8,857 bases of DNA from Desulfuromonadaceae bacterium (lineage in GTDB: Bacteria; Desulfobacterota; Desulfuromonadia; Desulfuromonadales; Geopsychrobacteraceae), in assembly GCA_030639985.1 (NCBI GenBank), contig DAOWKG010000031.1:1-8857 (forward strand). The letters run 5' to 3'. Under the pieces are notes generated by a model that saw nothing but the letters and a program-made list of their open reading frames with translations, searched no databases and was not told the DNA's origin. Shown piece by piece: positions 1 through 5,403 of this stretch. Each line of letters opens with the position of its first letter. Positions within the stretch are counted from its first letter, which is position 1. Made by a program: the position numbers and the translations under genes.

Positions 1-2
1 AG

Positions 3-896
3 TCACTGTTACACCGAACCAGTGATCAGCTTAATGATATTATCATGCAGTTACAGTTATTTTTAAGTGCATTGATGCTCCCAGAAGCTGAATTGAAACT
101 ACGGATTGAGCAGTTTCGGCAATCGTTACCGTCTGTTGAACGAGAAAAGCAATCTGCTGCTGATGTTTTGGCAGGAGATTTAAACCGGGTAGTTGAACGT
201 TTGCATAAAGAGGTGGAGGCGGTACGCTCTCGTGCCAAAGAAGAAATCTTACCTATACTGGAAAATCATATCGCAACCATCAACGATACTGAAGACCTTG
301 AACTTCTGGTACAGAAAATATTAACTCAAGAAATTCCCACTTTTTTTGCTCCGGAAATGCGTCAAGTTGCTGTTTGTATTAGTGGCACTGCCACAGAATT
401 GCTGGCGTTACATCAACAGCGCAGTAACAAATTAATTGAACAGGTGCGGCAGATTGCGGCAGAACTATTTGATATTCCATATCATGCTCCTGGCGCTGGC
501 CGTTCTTATGCCAAATTTGAAATATCTGGCTGGAGTAATGATCTATTTATTTCCGCTATGGATCCGTTAGGACAGCGCATTTCGCGCAAATTATTTAGTA
601 ACAAATATCGCCGCAAAAGGACAGTTAAACGATTGCGGGAGAGTAGCCTTAAGCTGCTGAACGAAAATGTCGAACAGATCAATTGGGCATTACGGCGTGG
701 GGTTGATGAAAATTTTCGCCAGTTTGGGGCAGAACTTACCGAACAACTGGAAAAAACTATTTCTGCAACTCGTAAAGCCATGGAAGTGGCACTGAAAAAA
801 AGTGAATCACAGGCATATAATACGGCTAGTCAAGAAATTAAGTTGCAGCAGGCACTGACAAATTTGCTGGAACTTCTCGATCAGTTAGATGGATAA
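3..896 (+). CDS. C-terminal part of a probable dynamin-family GTPase (5' end outside window)
   Basis: The reading frame is open to the left edge; 14 codons precede the first ATG at 45 and no ribosome-binding site stands before that ATG. I therefore read this as the last ~297 residues of a longer protein. What is visible is almost entirely predicted helix, rich in Glu, Gln, Leu, Arg and Lys, with long amphipathic stretches at the start and over the last ~90 residues. Between them is a short Gly/aromatic segment (PGAGRSYAKFEISGW) and a basic patch (NKYRRKRTVKRLRE). This pattern matches, from memory, the stalk/assembly region of bacterial dynamin-like proteins, which hydrolyse GTP and remodel membranes. 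The GTPase motifs (P-loop, DxxG, NKxD) are not visible because that half would lie upstream. Alternatives are another coiled-coil protein or a true start at 45. The family call is an inference; the open left end is seen directly. Confidence 0.6.
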   Translation, partial: SLLHRTSDQLNDIIMQLQLFLSALMLPEAELKLRIEQFRQSLPSVEREKQSAADVLAGDLNRVVERLHKEVEAVRSRAKEEILPILENHIATINDTEDLELLVQKILTQEIPTFFAPEMRQVAVCISGTATELLALHQQRSNKLIEQVRQIAAELFDIPYHAPGAGRSYAKFEISGWSNDLFISAMDPLGQRISRKLFSNKYRRKRTVKRLRESSLKLLNENVEQINWALRRGVDENFRQFGAELTEQLEKTISATRKAMEVALKKSESQAYNTASQEIKLQQALTNLLELLDQLDG

Positions 897-983
897 TGGT
901 ATATTATTTAAACTATCGGTTGATAGCTACTAAGGCACCAAGTTTACCAAAAGATATATTTCTTAAAATTACCAATTGCTTTC

Positions 984-989
984 AAGGAG
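984..989 (+). promoter_or_regulatory. Ribosome-binding site deciding the CBS-protein start
   Basis: AAGGAG lies 9 bases before ATG 999 but only 3 bases before the in-frame TTG at 993. This spacing favours the ATG and removes two residues from the longest possible reading. Confidence 0.75.
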
Positions 990-998
990 AAGTTGAAG

Positions 999-1397
999 AT
1001 GGAATCATTTGAAATTAAAGATTATATGAACCAAAATCCGGTGACAGTTCTGCCCGACACAAACATCGCTGATGTCGTAAAGCTTACTCTGAAGCATAAA
1101 CTTTCTGGTGTCCTTGTTGTCGATAGTTCTAAGGCTCTTCTGGGAATGATATCGGAGTTAGATTGTCTTAGAGAAATGTCAGAAAGTATTTATCTTGACG
1201 GGCGCAACACTACTTCATTGGCTGCTAAAGATATTATGACCAAGGAAGTGACGATTGTATCTCCCGATGCGCAACTGTTTGACGTTATGAAGTCGATGTT
1301 AAATCAGGGGCAGCGGAGAAGGCCTGTTGTTGAAGATGGTAAACTAATTGGACAGGTTACTTGCCGTCAATTGTTAAAGATTATTACGTCTTTTTGA
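999..1397 (+). CDS. Stand-alone tandem CBS-domain protein (Bateman module)
   Basis: A 132-residue protein made of little more than two CBS domains: the first at about residues 8-60 (YMNQNPVTVLPD ... GMISELDCLREM), the second at about 78-130 (DIMTKEVTIVSPD ... LIGQVTCRQLLKI). Both carry the usual opening 'D/Y-x-M-x-x-x-x-x-V-x-P-D' and the closing 'hydrophobic-hydrophobic-G-hydrophobic-hydrophobic-S/T' strand. CBS pairs form a cleft that typically binds adenine nucleotides such as AMP, ATP or S-adenosylmethionine and acts as a regulatory sensor. No enzyme, DNA-binding or membrane domain is attached, so its partner cannot be named from sequence. There is no signal peptide, so it is expected in the cytoplasm. 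It lies 102 bases after the dynamin-like gene, converges on the RNase gene and ends at a shared terminator. The ATG at 999 is preferred to TTG 993 because of ribosome-binding-site spacing. Confidence 0.9.
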   Translation: MESFEIKDYMNQNPVTVLPDTNIADVVKLTLKHKLSGVLVVDSSKALLGMISELDCLREMSESIYLDGRNTTSLAAKDIMTKEVTIVSPDAQLFDVMKSMLNQGQRRRPVVEDGKLIGQVTCRQLLKIITSF

Positions 1398-1451
1398 CAG
1401 TTGTAAAAGTACAACCGGCCGTGGCTAAATAATTATTTTATATTTGCAGAG

Positions 1452-1486
1452 AAAGCCCCGGATTCTATCAGGAATCCGGGGCTTTT
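1452..1486. terminator. Bidirectional intrinsic terminator between convergent genes
   Basis: A perfect 14-bp inverted repeat (1452-1465 with 1472-1485) with a GC-rich core (GCCCCGG/CCGGGGC) and a 6-base loop. It is flanked by AAA on the left and TTTT on the right, so it can end transcripts from either side. It sits 54 bases after the CBS stop and 5 bases beyond the stop of the RNase gene on the other strand, and probably serves both. The U-tracts are short; the stem is strong. Confidence 0.88.
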
Positions 1487-1490
1487 ATGT

Positions 1491-4175
1491 TTATTCTGTC
1501 GGTGGTTCTATTTCCGGCTCTTTTTTCTTGGCTGGTGCCTTACGAGAGCGCCGTTGCGGTTTTTTTATTTCCTCTGCAGCAGCTGGTTTTGTCTCTTCTG
1601 AGGTACTTGCAGATGCAGTTTCAGAAGCCTTTTTTGTCGTTTTGCGGGGTCGTCGTTTGGGTTTTTCTTCTGCTGTTTTTGTTGTTGCTGGTTTCGCTGT
1701 GTCTGTTGCTGTGGCTTCGGTCTTTTTACTGGGAGCTCGCCGTGGTCGCCGTTTGGGCTTATCCTCTGCAGCCGTCTCTGTAACCGTTGGCGTCGCCTCA
1801 GTACTTTTTACCGCAGTTTTTCTGGCGCGTCGTTTTGGGATCTCTTCAGTCTCGACCTCTGTCTTAGCAACAGTTTTGGTTTCATCCGCAGTTTTTTCAG
1901 TAGCTTTTTTAGTCGGGCGGCGCGGTTTCCGTTTCGGGTTCTCGGTCGTTGCTGTTTTGGTTGATTTATCTTCCTGGTTCTCGGCTGGAGCCGTTTCTGT
2001 TACCGGTTTTGTTTCTGCTGCTGCCGTTGCTGTACTTGTTGAAGCGGTGGTTGCTTTCTTTGTCGTTCGCCGCGGCTGCCGTTTAGTTTTTTCTGCTGCT
2101 GGAGTCGTGGCACTGCTGGTATCTGGATCAGTAGCAGTTGTTACAACTTCGGTTTTTTTCGTAGTTTTACGGGGTGTTGCTTTGGGTTTTTCTTCCACTA
2201 CCTCTTTTTTAGTCAAATCTTGCTCAAGCAGGGTAGAGTTTTCTTCTGGAGCCGTTTCTGTCTTGGCAACAGGTTTTTTTCTGCTTCTTCTACGTGGTCG
2301 TGGCTTGGGTTTCTCTTCTTCTGCCGGTTCTATCGCCGGTTGATCTTTGTCTTCGATTGTCGGTTGTGGCGCTTGATTGGTTTTAGTTGCTTCAGCTGCA
2401 GGTTGTGATGCCGGTGGCGTCACAATTTCATTACCGGATTGGGTATCGTCTGTCTCTGGTTGGGTTTGCTCTGCTGCATCCGGGGTGCTGGAGCTTGGTT
2501 TTTTGCGCCGTCTGCGCCGCCGTTTTTTGGTTTTGTCTGCTGCTTCTTCACCGTTATCTTGCTCTACGGTAGTCGTTGCGTCAGCGTTGTCCTCTGCCGG
2601 TTCTTCAGTAGTGGTTTCTTCCTGTTGGGCCGCTGCTAGGGCATTTACGATTTGGTTATCGTGTGAAACGGGGACGATTTGTTGGCTGGTCTCAGTTTGT
2701 TTTTCACGCTTATGTAGTAGCAGTTCCAATTCCCCCGGTAGCAGGTCAACCCGTCCCAATAGCGAAATCTGGAGTTTTAATTGTTGCTCCAGTTCATTGA
2801 TAGTGGTGCGTTTCTGGTTAAGGAGATAGTTGGCAACTTCAAGGGGAACGCTGGCTTCAATATGGCCGATCTGCCCTTTGGCGGCTGCGGTATGGGCTTG
2901 CCGCAAGAAGGCGACTGCCTGAGCTTCGATACTCTTTATTTGTCCGAGTCCCTTGCAGTTTGGACATTGCAGGTAGGCACCGACACTTAAAACTGGTTTC
3001 AGCCGTTGCCGACTCATCTCCATTAGTCCAAACTGGCTGATCCGGCCAATTGATACTTTGGCTTTATCGTCTTTTAGCGCTTTACGCAACTCTTGCTCTA
3101 TTTCGCGGATATTTTTTCGATCCCGCATGTCGATAAAATCGATAACTACTAAACCGCCGAGGTCACGCAGCCGTAGTTGCCTACCAACTTCTTTTGCTGC
3201 TTCGAGATTGGTTTTATAGGCAGTTGCTTCAATGCCGCTTTCGCCCGACATTTTCCCTGAATTGACATCGATGGCAACTAATGCTTCGGTTTGATCAAGG
3301 ACAATTGAACCGCCAGAGGGTAGGGGAGCTTGATTTTTGGATAAACCTTCAATCTGTTCTTCAATCTGATAGCGAGAGAAAATCGGTCGCCGTTCACGGT
3401 GACGTTTTACCAGTCGCTTTAATTCTGGCATTACCAGTGAGAAAAAATCTTTGGTGTCCTGAAAGACTTTTGCATCATCGACTAGAACTTCGTCCATGTC
3501 GGTACTGAAATAGTCACGGATGGAACGGATTGCCAGGTTTGATTCCTGATATAATTGTGCTGGCGCCTGAATTTGGTCTTTTTGACTGACAATTCCTTCG
3601 AACAGACGTACCAGATAGTCGAAGTCCCGTTTCAGCTCTTCCTTGTCTTTGCCAATTCCAGCAGTGCGGACGATATATCCCATCCGTTCTGGAAGTTCTA
3701 GTTCGGCCATGGTTTTTTTCAGTTTTTTACGTTCTGAGTCAACGCTGATTTTGCGGGAGACCCCTTTGGTAGTGCTATCAGGCATCAGCACCATATAGCG
3801 CCCGGGAATGGAGAGGAAGGTTGTGAGGGCGGCACCTTTATTGCCACGCTCTTCCTTGACAATTTGTACCAGAAGTTCCTGTCCACGTTGGAGGAGATCG
3901 GCGATCCGTGGACGGCCAGTGGTTTCTTCTTTGGGTGGGTAGATTTTGGCGTTTATTTCGCCAATCTGGAGAAATCCGAGTTTTTCGGCACCATAATCGA
4001 CAAAAGCGGCCTGCAGCCCGGTTTCAACCCGAACCACCACCGCTTTATAGATGTTGCCTTTGCTCTGTTCTTGTCCCGCGATCTCAATGTCAAGTTCGCT
4101 TAAAATTCCGTCAACAACGATCGCCACCCGGTTTTCTTCTGGGTGAGATGCATTGATAAGCATCTTCTTACTCAT
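1491..4175 (-). CDS. rne: RNase E/G-family endoribonuclease with long basic repeat tail
   Basis: An 894-residue single-strand-specific endoribonuclease that would initiate mRNA decay and mature rRNA/tRNA in the cytoplasm. Order: N-terminal MLINA segment, S1 RNA-binding region at ~36-120 (GNIYKAVVVRVETG, AAFVDYGAEKLGFL), 5'-sensor motif IVRTAG (R170/T171), DNase-I-like catalytic core with AIDVNSGK and VIDFIDM, then zinc link CPNC. With the start at 4175 the metal-binding Asp residues fall at 303 and 346 and the zinc Cys at 404 and 407, the same numbers as in E. coli RNase E. This supports that start, as does the ATGA overlap with a leader ORF and GAAAGG 9 bases upstream. An in-frame ATG at 4199 lacks a ribosome-binding site and would add eight residues. 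From ~495 on the protein is low-complexity, acidic then Thr/Ala/Lys/Pro/Arg-rich, with nine basic clusters. No membrane-anchoring helix or known degradosome-binding segment is obvious. It could equally be named rng; the length favours the RNase E type. Confidence 0.93.
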   Translation of the reverse strand: MSKKMLINASHPEENRVAIVVDGILSELDIEIAGQEQSKGNIYKAVVVRVETGLQAAFVDYGAEKLGFLQIGEINAKIYPPKEETTGRPRIADLLQRGQELLVQIVKEERGNKGAALTTFLSIPGRYMVLMPDSTTKGVSRKISVDSERKKLKKTMAELELPERMGYIVRTAGIGKDKEELKRDFDYLVRLFEGIVSQKDQIQAPAQLYQESNLAIRSIRDYFSTDMDEVLVDDAKVFQDTKDFFSLVMPELKRLVKRHRERRPIFSRYQIEEQIEGLSKNQAPLPSGGSIVLDQTEALVAIDVNSGKMSGESGIEATAYKTNLEAAKEVGRQLRLRDLGGLVVIDFIDMRDRKNIREIEQELRKALKDDKAKVSIGRISQFGLMEMSRQRLKPVLSVGAYLQCPNCKGLGQIKSIEAQAVAFLRQAHTAAAKGQIGHIEASVPLEVANYLLNQKRTTINELEQQLKLQISLLGRVDLLPGELELLLHKREKQTETSQQIVPVSHDNQIVNALAAAQQEETTTEEPAEDNADATTTVEQDNGEEAADKTKKRRRRRRKKPSSSTPDAAEQTQPETDDTQSGNEIVTPPASQPAAEATKTNQAPQPTIEDKDQPAIEPAEEEKPKPRPRRRSRKKPVAKTETAPEENSTLLEQDLTKKEVVEEKPKATPRKTTKKTEVVTTATDPDTSSATTPAAEKTKRQPRRTTKKATTASTSTATAAAETKPVTETAPAENQEDKSTKTATTENPKRKPRRPTKKATEKTADETKTVAKTEVETEEIPKRRARKTAVKSTEATPTVTETAAEDKPKRRPRRAPSKKTEATATDTAKPATTKTAEEKPKRRPRKTTKKASETASASTSEETKPAAAEEIKKPQRRSRKAPAKKKEPEIEPPTE
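1521..2534 (-). repeat. Nine degenerate basic repeats encoding the RNase tail
   Basis: Within the RNase tail (numbering from the 4175 start) basic clusters recur at residues 548-559, 621-634, 662-674, 695-707, 745-757, 778-790, 805-818, 837-849 and 869-885. The best-conserved form is E-K-P-K-R-R-P-R-K-T-T-K-K. The last eight are spaced about 27-50 residues apart, separated by Thr/Ala/Glu-rich linkers. The DNA shows matching imperfect repeats (on the plus strand, variants of GTCGTCGTTTGGGTTTTTC). The compositional bias also produces long open frames on the opposite strand, which are not genes. The pattern resembles histone-H1-like or AT-hook-like basic tails and is a likely RNA-binding disordered region; that role is inferred. 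Confidence 0.85.
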
Positions 4176-4216
4176 TTTGTAAAACCTTTCTGTCCGCATC
4201 TACAAGTACGGCTCAT
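4172..4216 (-). CDS. 14-residue leader ORF overlapping the RNase start (ATGA)
   Basis: Reading on the minus strand, AAAGGAG is followed after 7 bases by ATG and then codons for MSRTCRCGQKGFTK and TGA. The TGA shares bases with the ATG of the RNase gene (ATGA, 4175-4172), the classical geometry of translational coupling. The weaker ribosome-binding site of the RNase gene (GAAAGG, 4185-4190) lies inside this ORF. The leader therefore has the better initiation signal and may set how often the RNase is translated. The peptide has a Cys-x-Cys-Gly motif (TGT AGA TGC GGA), with a codon often rare in bacteria between the two Cys codons. I do not recognise it as a known family. It may act only through being translated, or could be fortuitous; conservation in relatives would decide. 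Confidence 0.55.
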   Translation of the reverse strand: MSRTCRCGQKGFTK

Positions 4217-4223
4217 CCCGGTT

Positions 4224-4230
4224 CTCCTTT
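4224..4230 (-). promoter_or_regulatory. Strong Shine-Dalgarno of the leader ORF
   Basis: AAAGGAG on the minus strand, 7 bases before ATG 4216. It is the best ribosome-binding site in the RNase leader, better than the GAAAGG that precedes the RNase start itself. Confidence 0.6.
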
Positions 4231-4236
4231 GCTGGT

Positions 4237-4259
4237 GACCTCACCGTAAATACGGGGTC
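4237..4259 (-). promoter_or_regulatory. Second predicted hairpin in the RNase 5' leader
   Basis: GACC (4237-4240) pairs with GGTC (4256-4259), and CCGTA (4244-4248) with TACGG (4251-4255), with a 3-base bulge and a tight loop. It lies just upstream of the leader ORF's ribosome-binding site. E. coli rne is autoregulated through hairpins in its 5' leader, so a similar role is plausible; it is inferred from pairing and position only. Confidence 0.4.
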
Positions 4260-4291
4260 GGGAAAGGATCTGTCGGGTTAATTACGTTAAG

Positions 4292-4324
4292 TAGCGGTCG
4301 GATTCCCCCTTGGAGCGACTGCTA
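4292..4324 (-). promoter_or_regulatory. Predicted 5'-terminal stem-loop of the RNase mRNA
   Basis: CGACTGCTA (4316-4324) and TAGCGGTCG (4292-4300) form a 9-bp stem, with one A-C mismatch in the minus-strand RNA, around a 15-base loop. If the promoter at 4332-4359 is used, transcription would start near 4325, so the stem would begin almost at the 5' end. A 5'-terminal stem usually shields a message from 5'-end-dependent RNase E cleavage. Confidence 0.4.
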
Positions 4325-4331
4325 TGGAAAG

Positions 4332-4359
4332 TTTATATTTTATCGTTAATTGGTCTCAA
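4332..4359 (-). promoter_or_regulatory. Predicted sigma70-type promoter of the RNase gene
   Basis: On the minus strand, TTGAGA (4359-4354, 5 of 6 to consensus) and TATAAA (4337-4332, 5 of 6) are separated by 16 bases. A start near 4325 gives a leader of about 110 bases to the small ORF and 150 to the RNase start. Confidence 0.6.
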
Positions 4360-4489
4360 CGCCTCGATGGCGGATACCTTAAGTAGTGATTTAATAGCTA
4401 ACAATAACAGATATTGGTCGTAGTGGATATCTTTATTAAGTTTTTTTTCATAAGCTTGCCACTGTTTAGCGAAGAAAATGGTTCGCCTC

Positions 4490-4517
4490 TGTAAAATTGC
4501 CGATTTTCAGCTATAAT
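4490..4517 (+). promoter_or_regulatory. Predicted promoter of the cytidylate-kinase-like gene
   Basis: A perfect -10 box TATAAT at 4512-4517. The -35 region is poor (TGTAAA at 4490-4495, 16-base spacing), so an activator may help or the call may be partly fortuitous. The start would be near 4524, about 38 bases before ATG 4562, which is preceded by AAAGGAGG (4548-4555) at 6 bases. Between this promoter and the RNase promoter (4360-4489) I see no convincing gene, only an unexplained T8 run at 4441-4448. Confidence 0.5.
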
Positions 4518-4561
4518 TTGTAGTGACCTTAACATCGACAACCAGATAAAGGAGGTTTGTT

Positions 4562-5260
4562 ATGTCACTTAAAAAAATATGGACCCCGCAAATGGAAGCA
4601 CAATTATTGGCCTGGCACCAACAGCATCAGGCGGTAGATCCGGTGCAACCAGCACCATGTATTACTTTATCACGGGAATTTGGTTGTCAGGGGTATCCGG
4701 TTGCTGAGGCGCTGGTTAAGTTGCTCAATGTCAGAGCTGCAGGAGAACCGTGGATTGTTGTCGGCCGGCAGATTATTGATGAGGTTGCTGAATTGTCTGG
4801 TTATACCGTTGAGCAGATAGAAAAGTCGCAAGACACTTCAGCTACACTTAAGGCAATTTTTTCCATGTTTTTAGATCGTAGTCGGGCAGAAGAAACCGAG
4901 GTATTTGCCTATATGCGTACTGTTATTCGTGGTTTTGCCCGGCGTGGTAAATGTGTCCTGGTTGGCAGGGGAGGCGTCCTTGCGGTTCAGGATTTGCCAA
5001 ATTGTATCAATCTTCGTCTGGTTGCCCCTTTGGCTTTTCGGATTCAGCAAATCATGAAAACGCATAATTTAAGTGAACCTGATGCCGGTAAATATATCGC
5101 TTTGCACCAGCAGCAACGGGATGATTTTATCCACCGTTTTGGTTCTGGGAATATAGCTGACCCAACTTTGTATCACCTGGTCGTAAATAATGCCCATCTC
5201 GATGTTGTCGATATTGCCGCATTGGCCGATCAATATCTGAGCAGATATAACTTGAATTAA
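4562..5260 (+). CDS. Cytidylate-kinase-like P-loop family protein
   Basis: A 232-residue protein resembling the Cytidylate_kin2 family, relatives of CMP kinase found as stand-alone proteins or fused to other domains. Visible marks: an N-terminal strand and nucleotide-loop region CITLSREFGCQGYPVAEAL (~33-51), a middle strand CVLVGRGGVL (131-140), a segment with INLRLVAPLAFRIQQIM (149-165), a basic/aromatic lid-like stretch (QQQRDDFIHRFGS, 183-195) and the closing YHLVVNN (204-210). The loop is S-R-E-F-G-C-Q-G and lacks the classic Walker-A GK[S/T] lysine, as I recall is usual in this family. True CMP kinase activity is therefore uncertain. About 30 N-terminal residues precede the first strand. 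It is expected in the cytoplasm, with no signal peptide. It has its own promoter and terminator and is divergent from the RNase gene. The start is secured by AAAGGAGG. Confidence 0.85.
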   Translation: MSLKKIWTPQMEAQLLAWHQQHQAVDPVQPAPCITLSREFGCQGYPVAEALVKLLNVRAAGEPWIVVGRQIIDEVAELSGYTVEQIEKSQDTSATLKAIFSMFLDRSRAEETEVFAYMRTVIRGFARRGKCVLVGRGGVLAVQDLPNCINLRLVAPLAFRIQQIMKTHNLSEPDAGKYIALHQQQRDDFIHRFGSGNIADPTLYHLVVNNAHLDVVDIAALADQYLSRYNLN

Positions 5261-5291
5261 GTCTTTACTCACTGCAACAGAATGTTTTTAA

Positions 5292-5325
5292 AGGGGCTCC
5301 AGCAAAATTTGGAGCCTCTTTTTTT
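5292..5325 (+). terminator. Intrinsic terminator after the cytidylate-kinase-like gene
   Basis: AGGGGCTCC (5292-5300) pairs with GGAGCCTCT (5311-5319, one G-U) around a 10-base loop, followed by a run of T to 5325. It begins 31 bases after the stop codon and separates this gene from the ABC-F unit. Confidence 0.9.
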
Positions 5326-5353
5326 ATCAACACTTTTGGTTGTTGGGTGGTTG

Positions 5354-5362
5354 TGATATAAG
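5354..5362 (+). promoter_or_regulatory. Predicted extended -10 promoter for the ABC-F operon
   Basis: TGATATAAG contains an extended -10 (TG-n-TATAAG). The -35 region (around TTTTGG/TTGGTT, 5334-5341) is weak, which extended -10 promoters tolerate. A start near 5369 would leave a ~35-base leader before ATG 5404. Confidence 0.45.
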
Positions 5363-5403
5363 ACCAACTTCATGTAATGAGCAGCATTCGACAGCAGGTG
5401 AAA

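Noticed and set aside
913..960. Small inverted repeat CTATC/GATAG and a TATATT -10-like box before the CBS gene
   Set aside because: The stem is 5 bp without a T-tract, and no -35 box sits at proper spacing from TATATT. It is too weak to call as terminator or promoter, although the CBS gene may still have its own promoter here.
1444..2343. Long plus-strand open frame (and smaller ones to 2829) opposite the RNase tail
   Set aside because: Val/Ser/Phe/Arg-rich translation is the mirror of the Lys/Glu/Thr/Ala repeats; it has no ribosome-binding site and begins in the terminator. It is a shadow of the real gene.
4176..4199. Upstream in-frame ATG at 4199 as the RNase start (902 residues)
   Set aside because: No ribosome-binding site; a stop (TAG) lies immediately upstream in frame. 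The start at 4175 gives catalytic residue numbers matching E. coli RNase E and the ATGA overlap.
5377..5403. ATG 5377 as the ABC-F start
   Set aside because: No ribosome-binding site and nine extra residues not typical of the family, whereas ATG 5404 has AGGTG at 5 bases and begins with the usual first strand.
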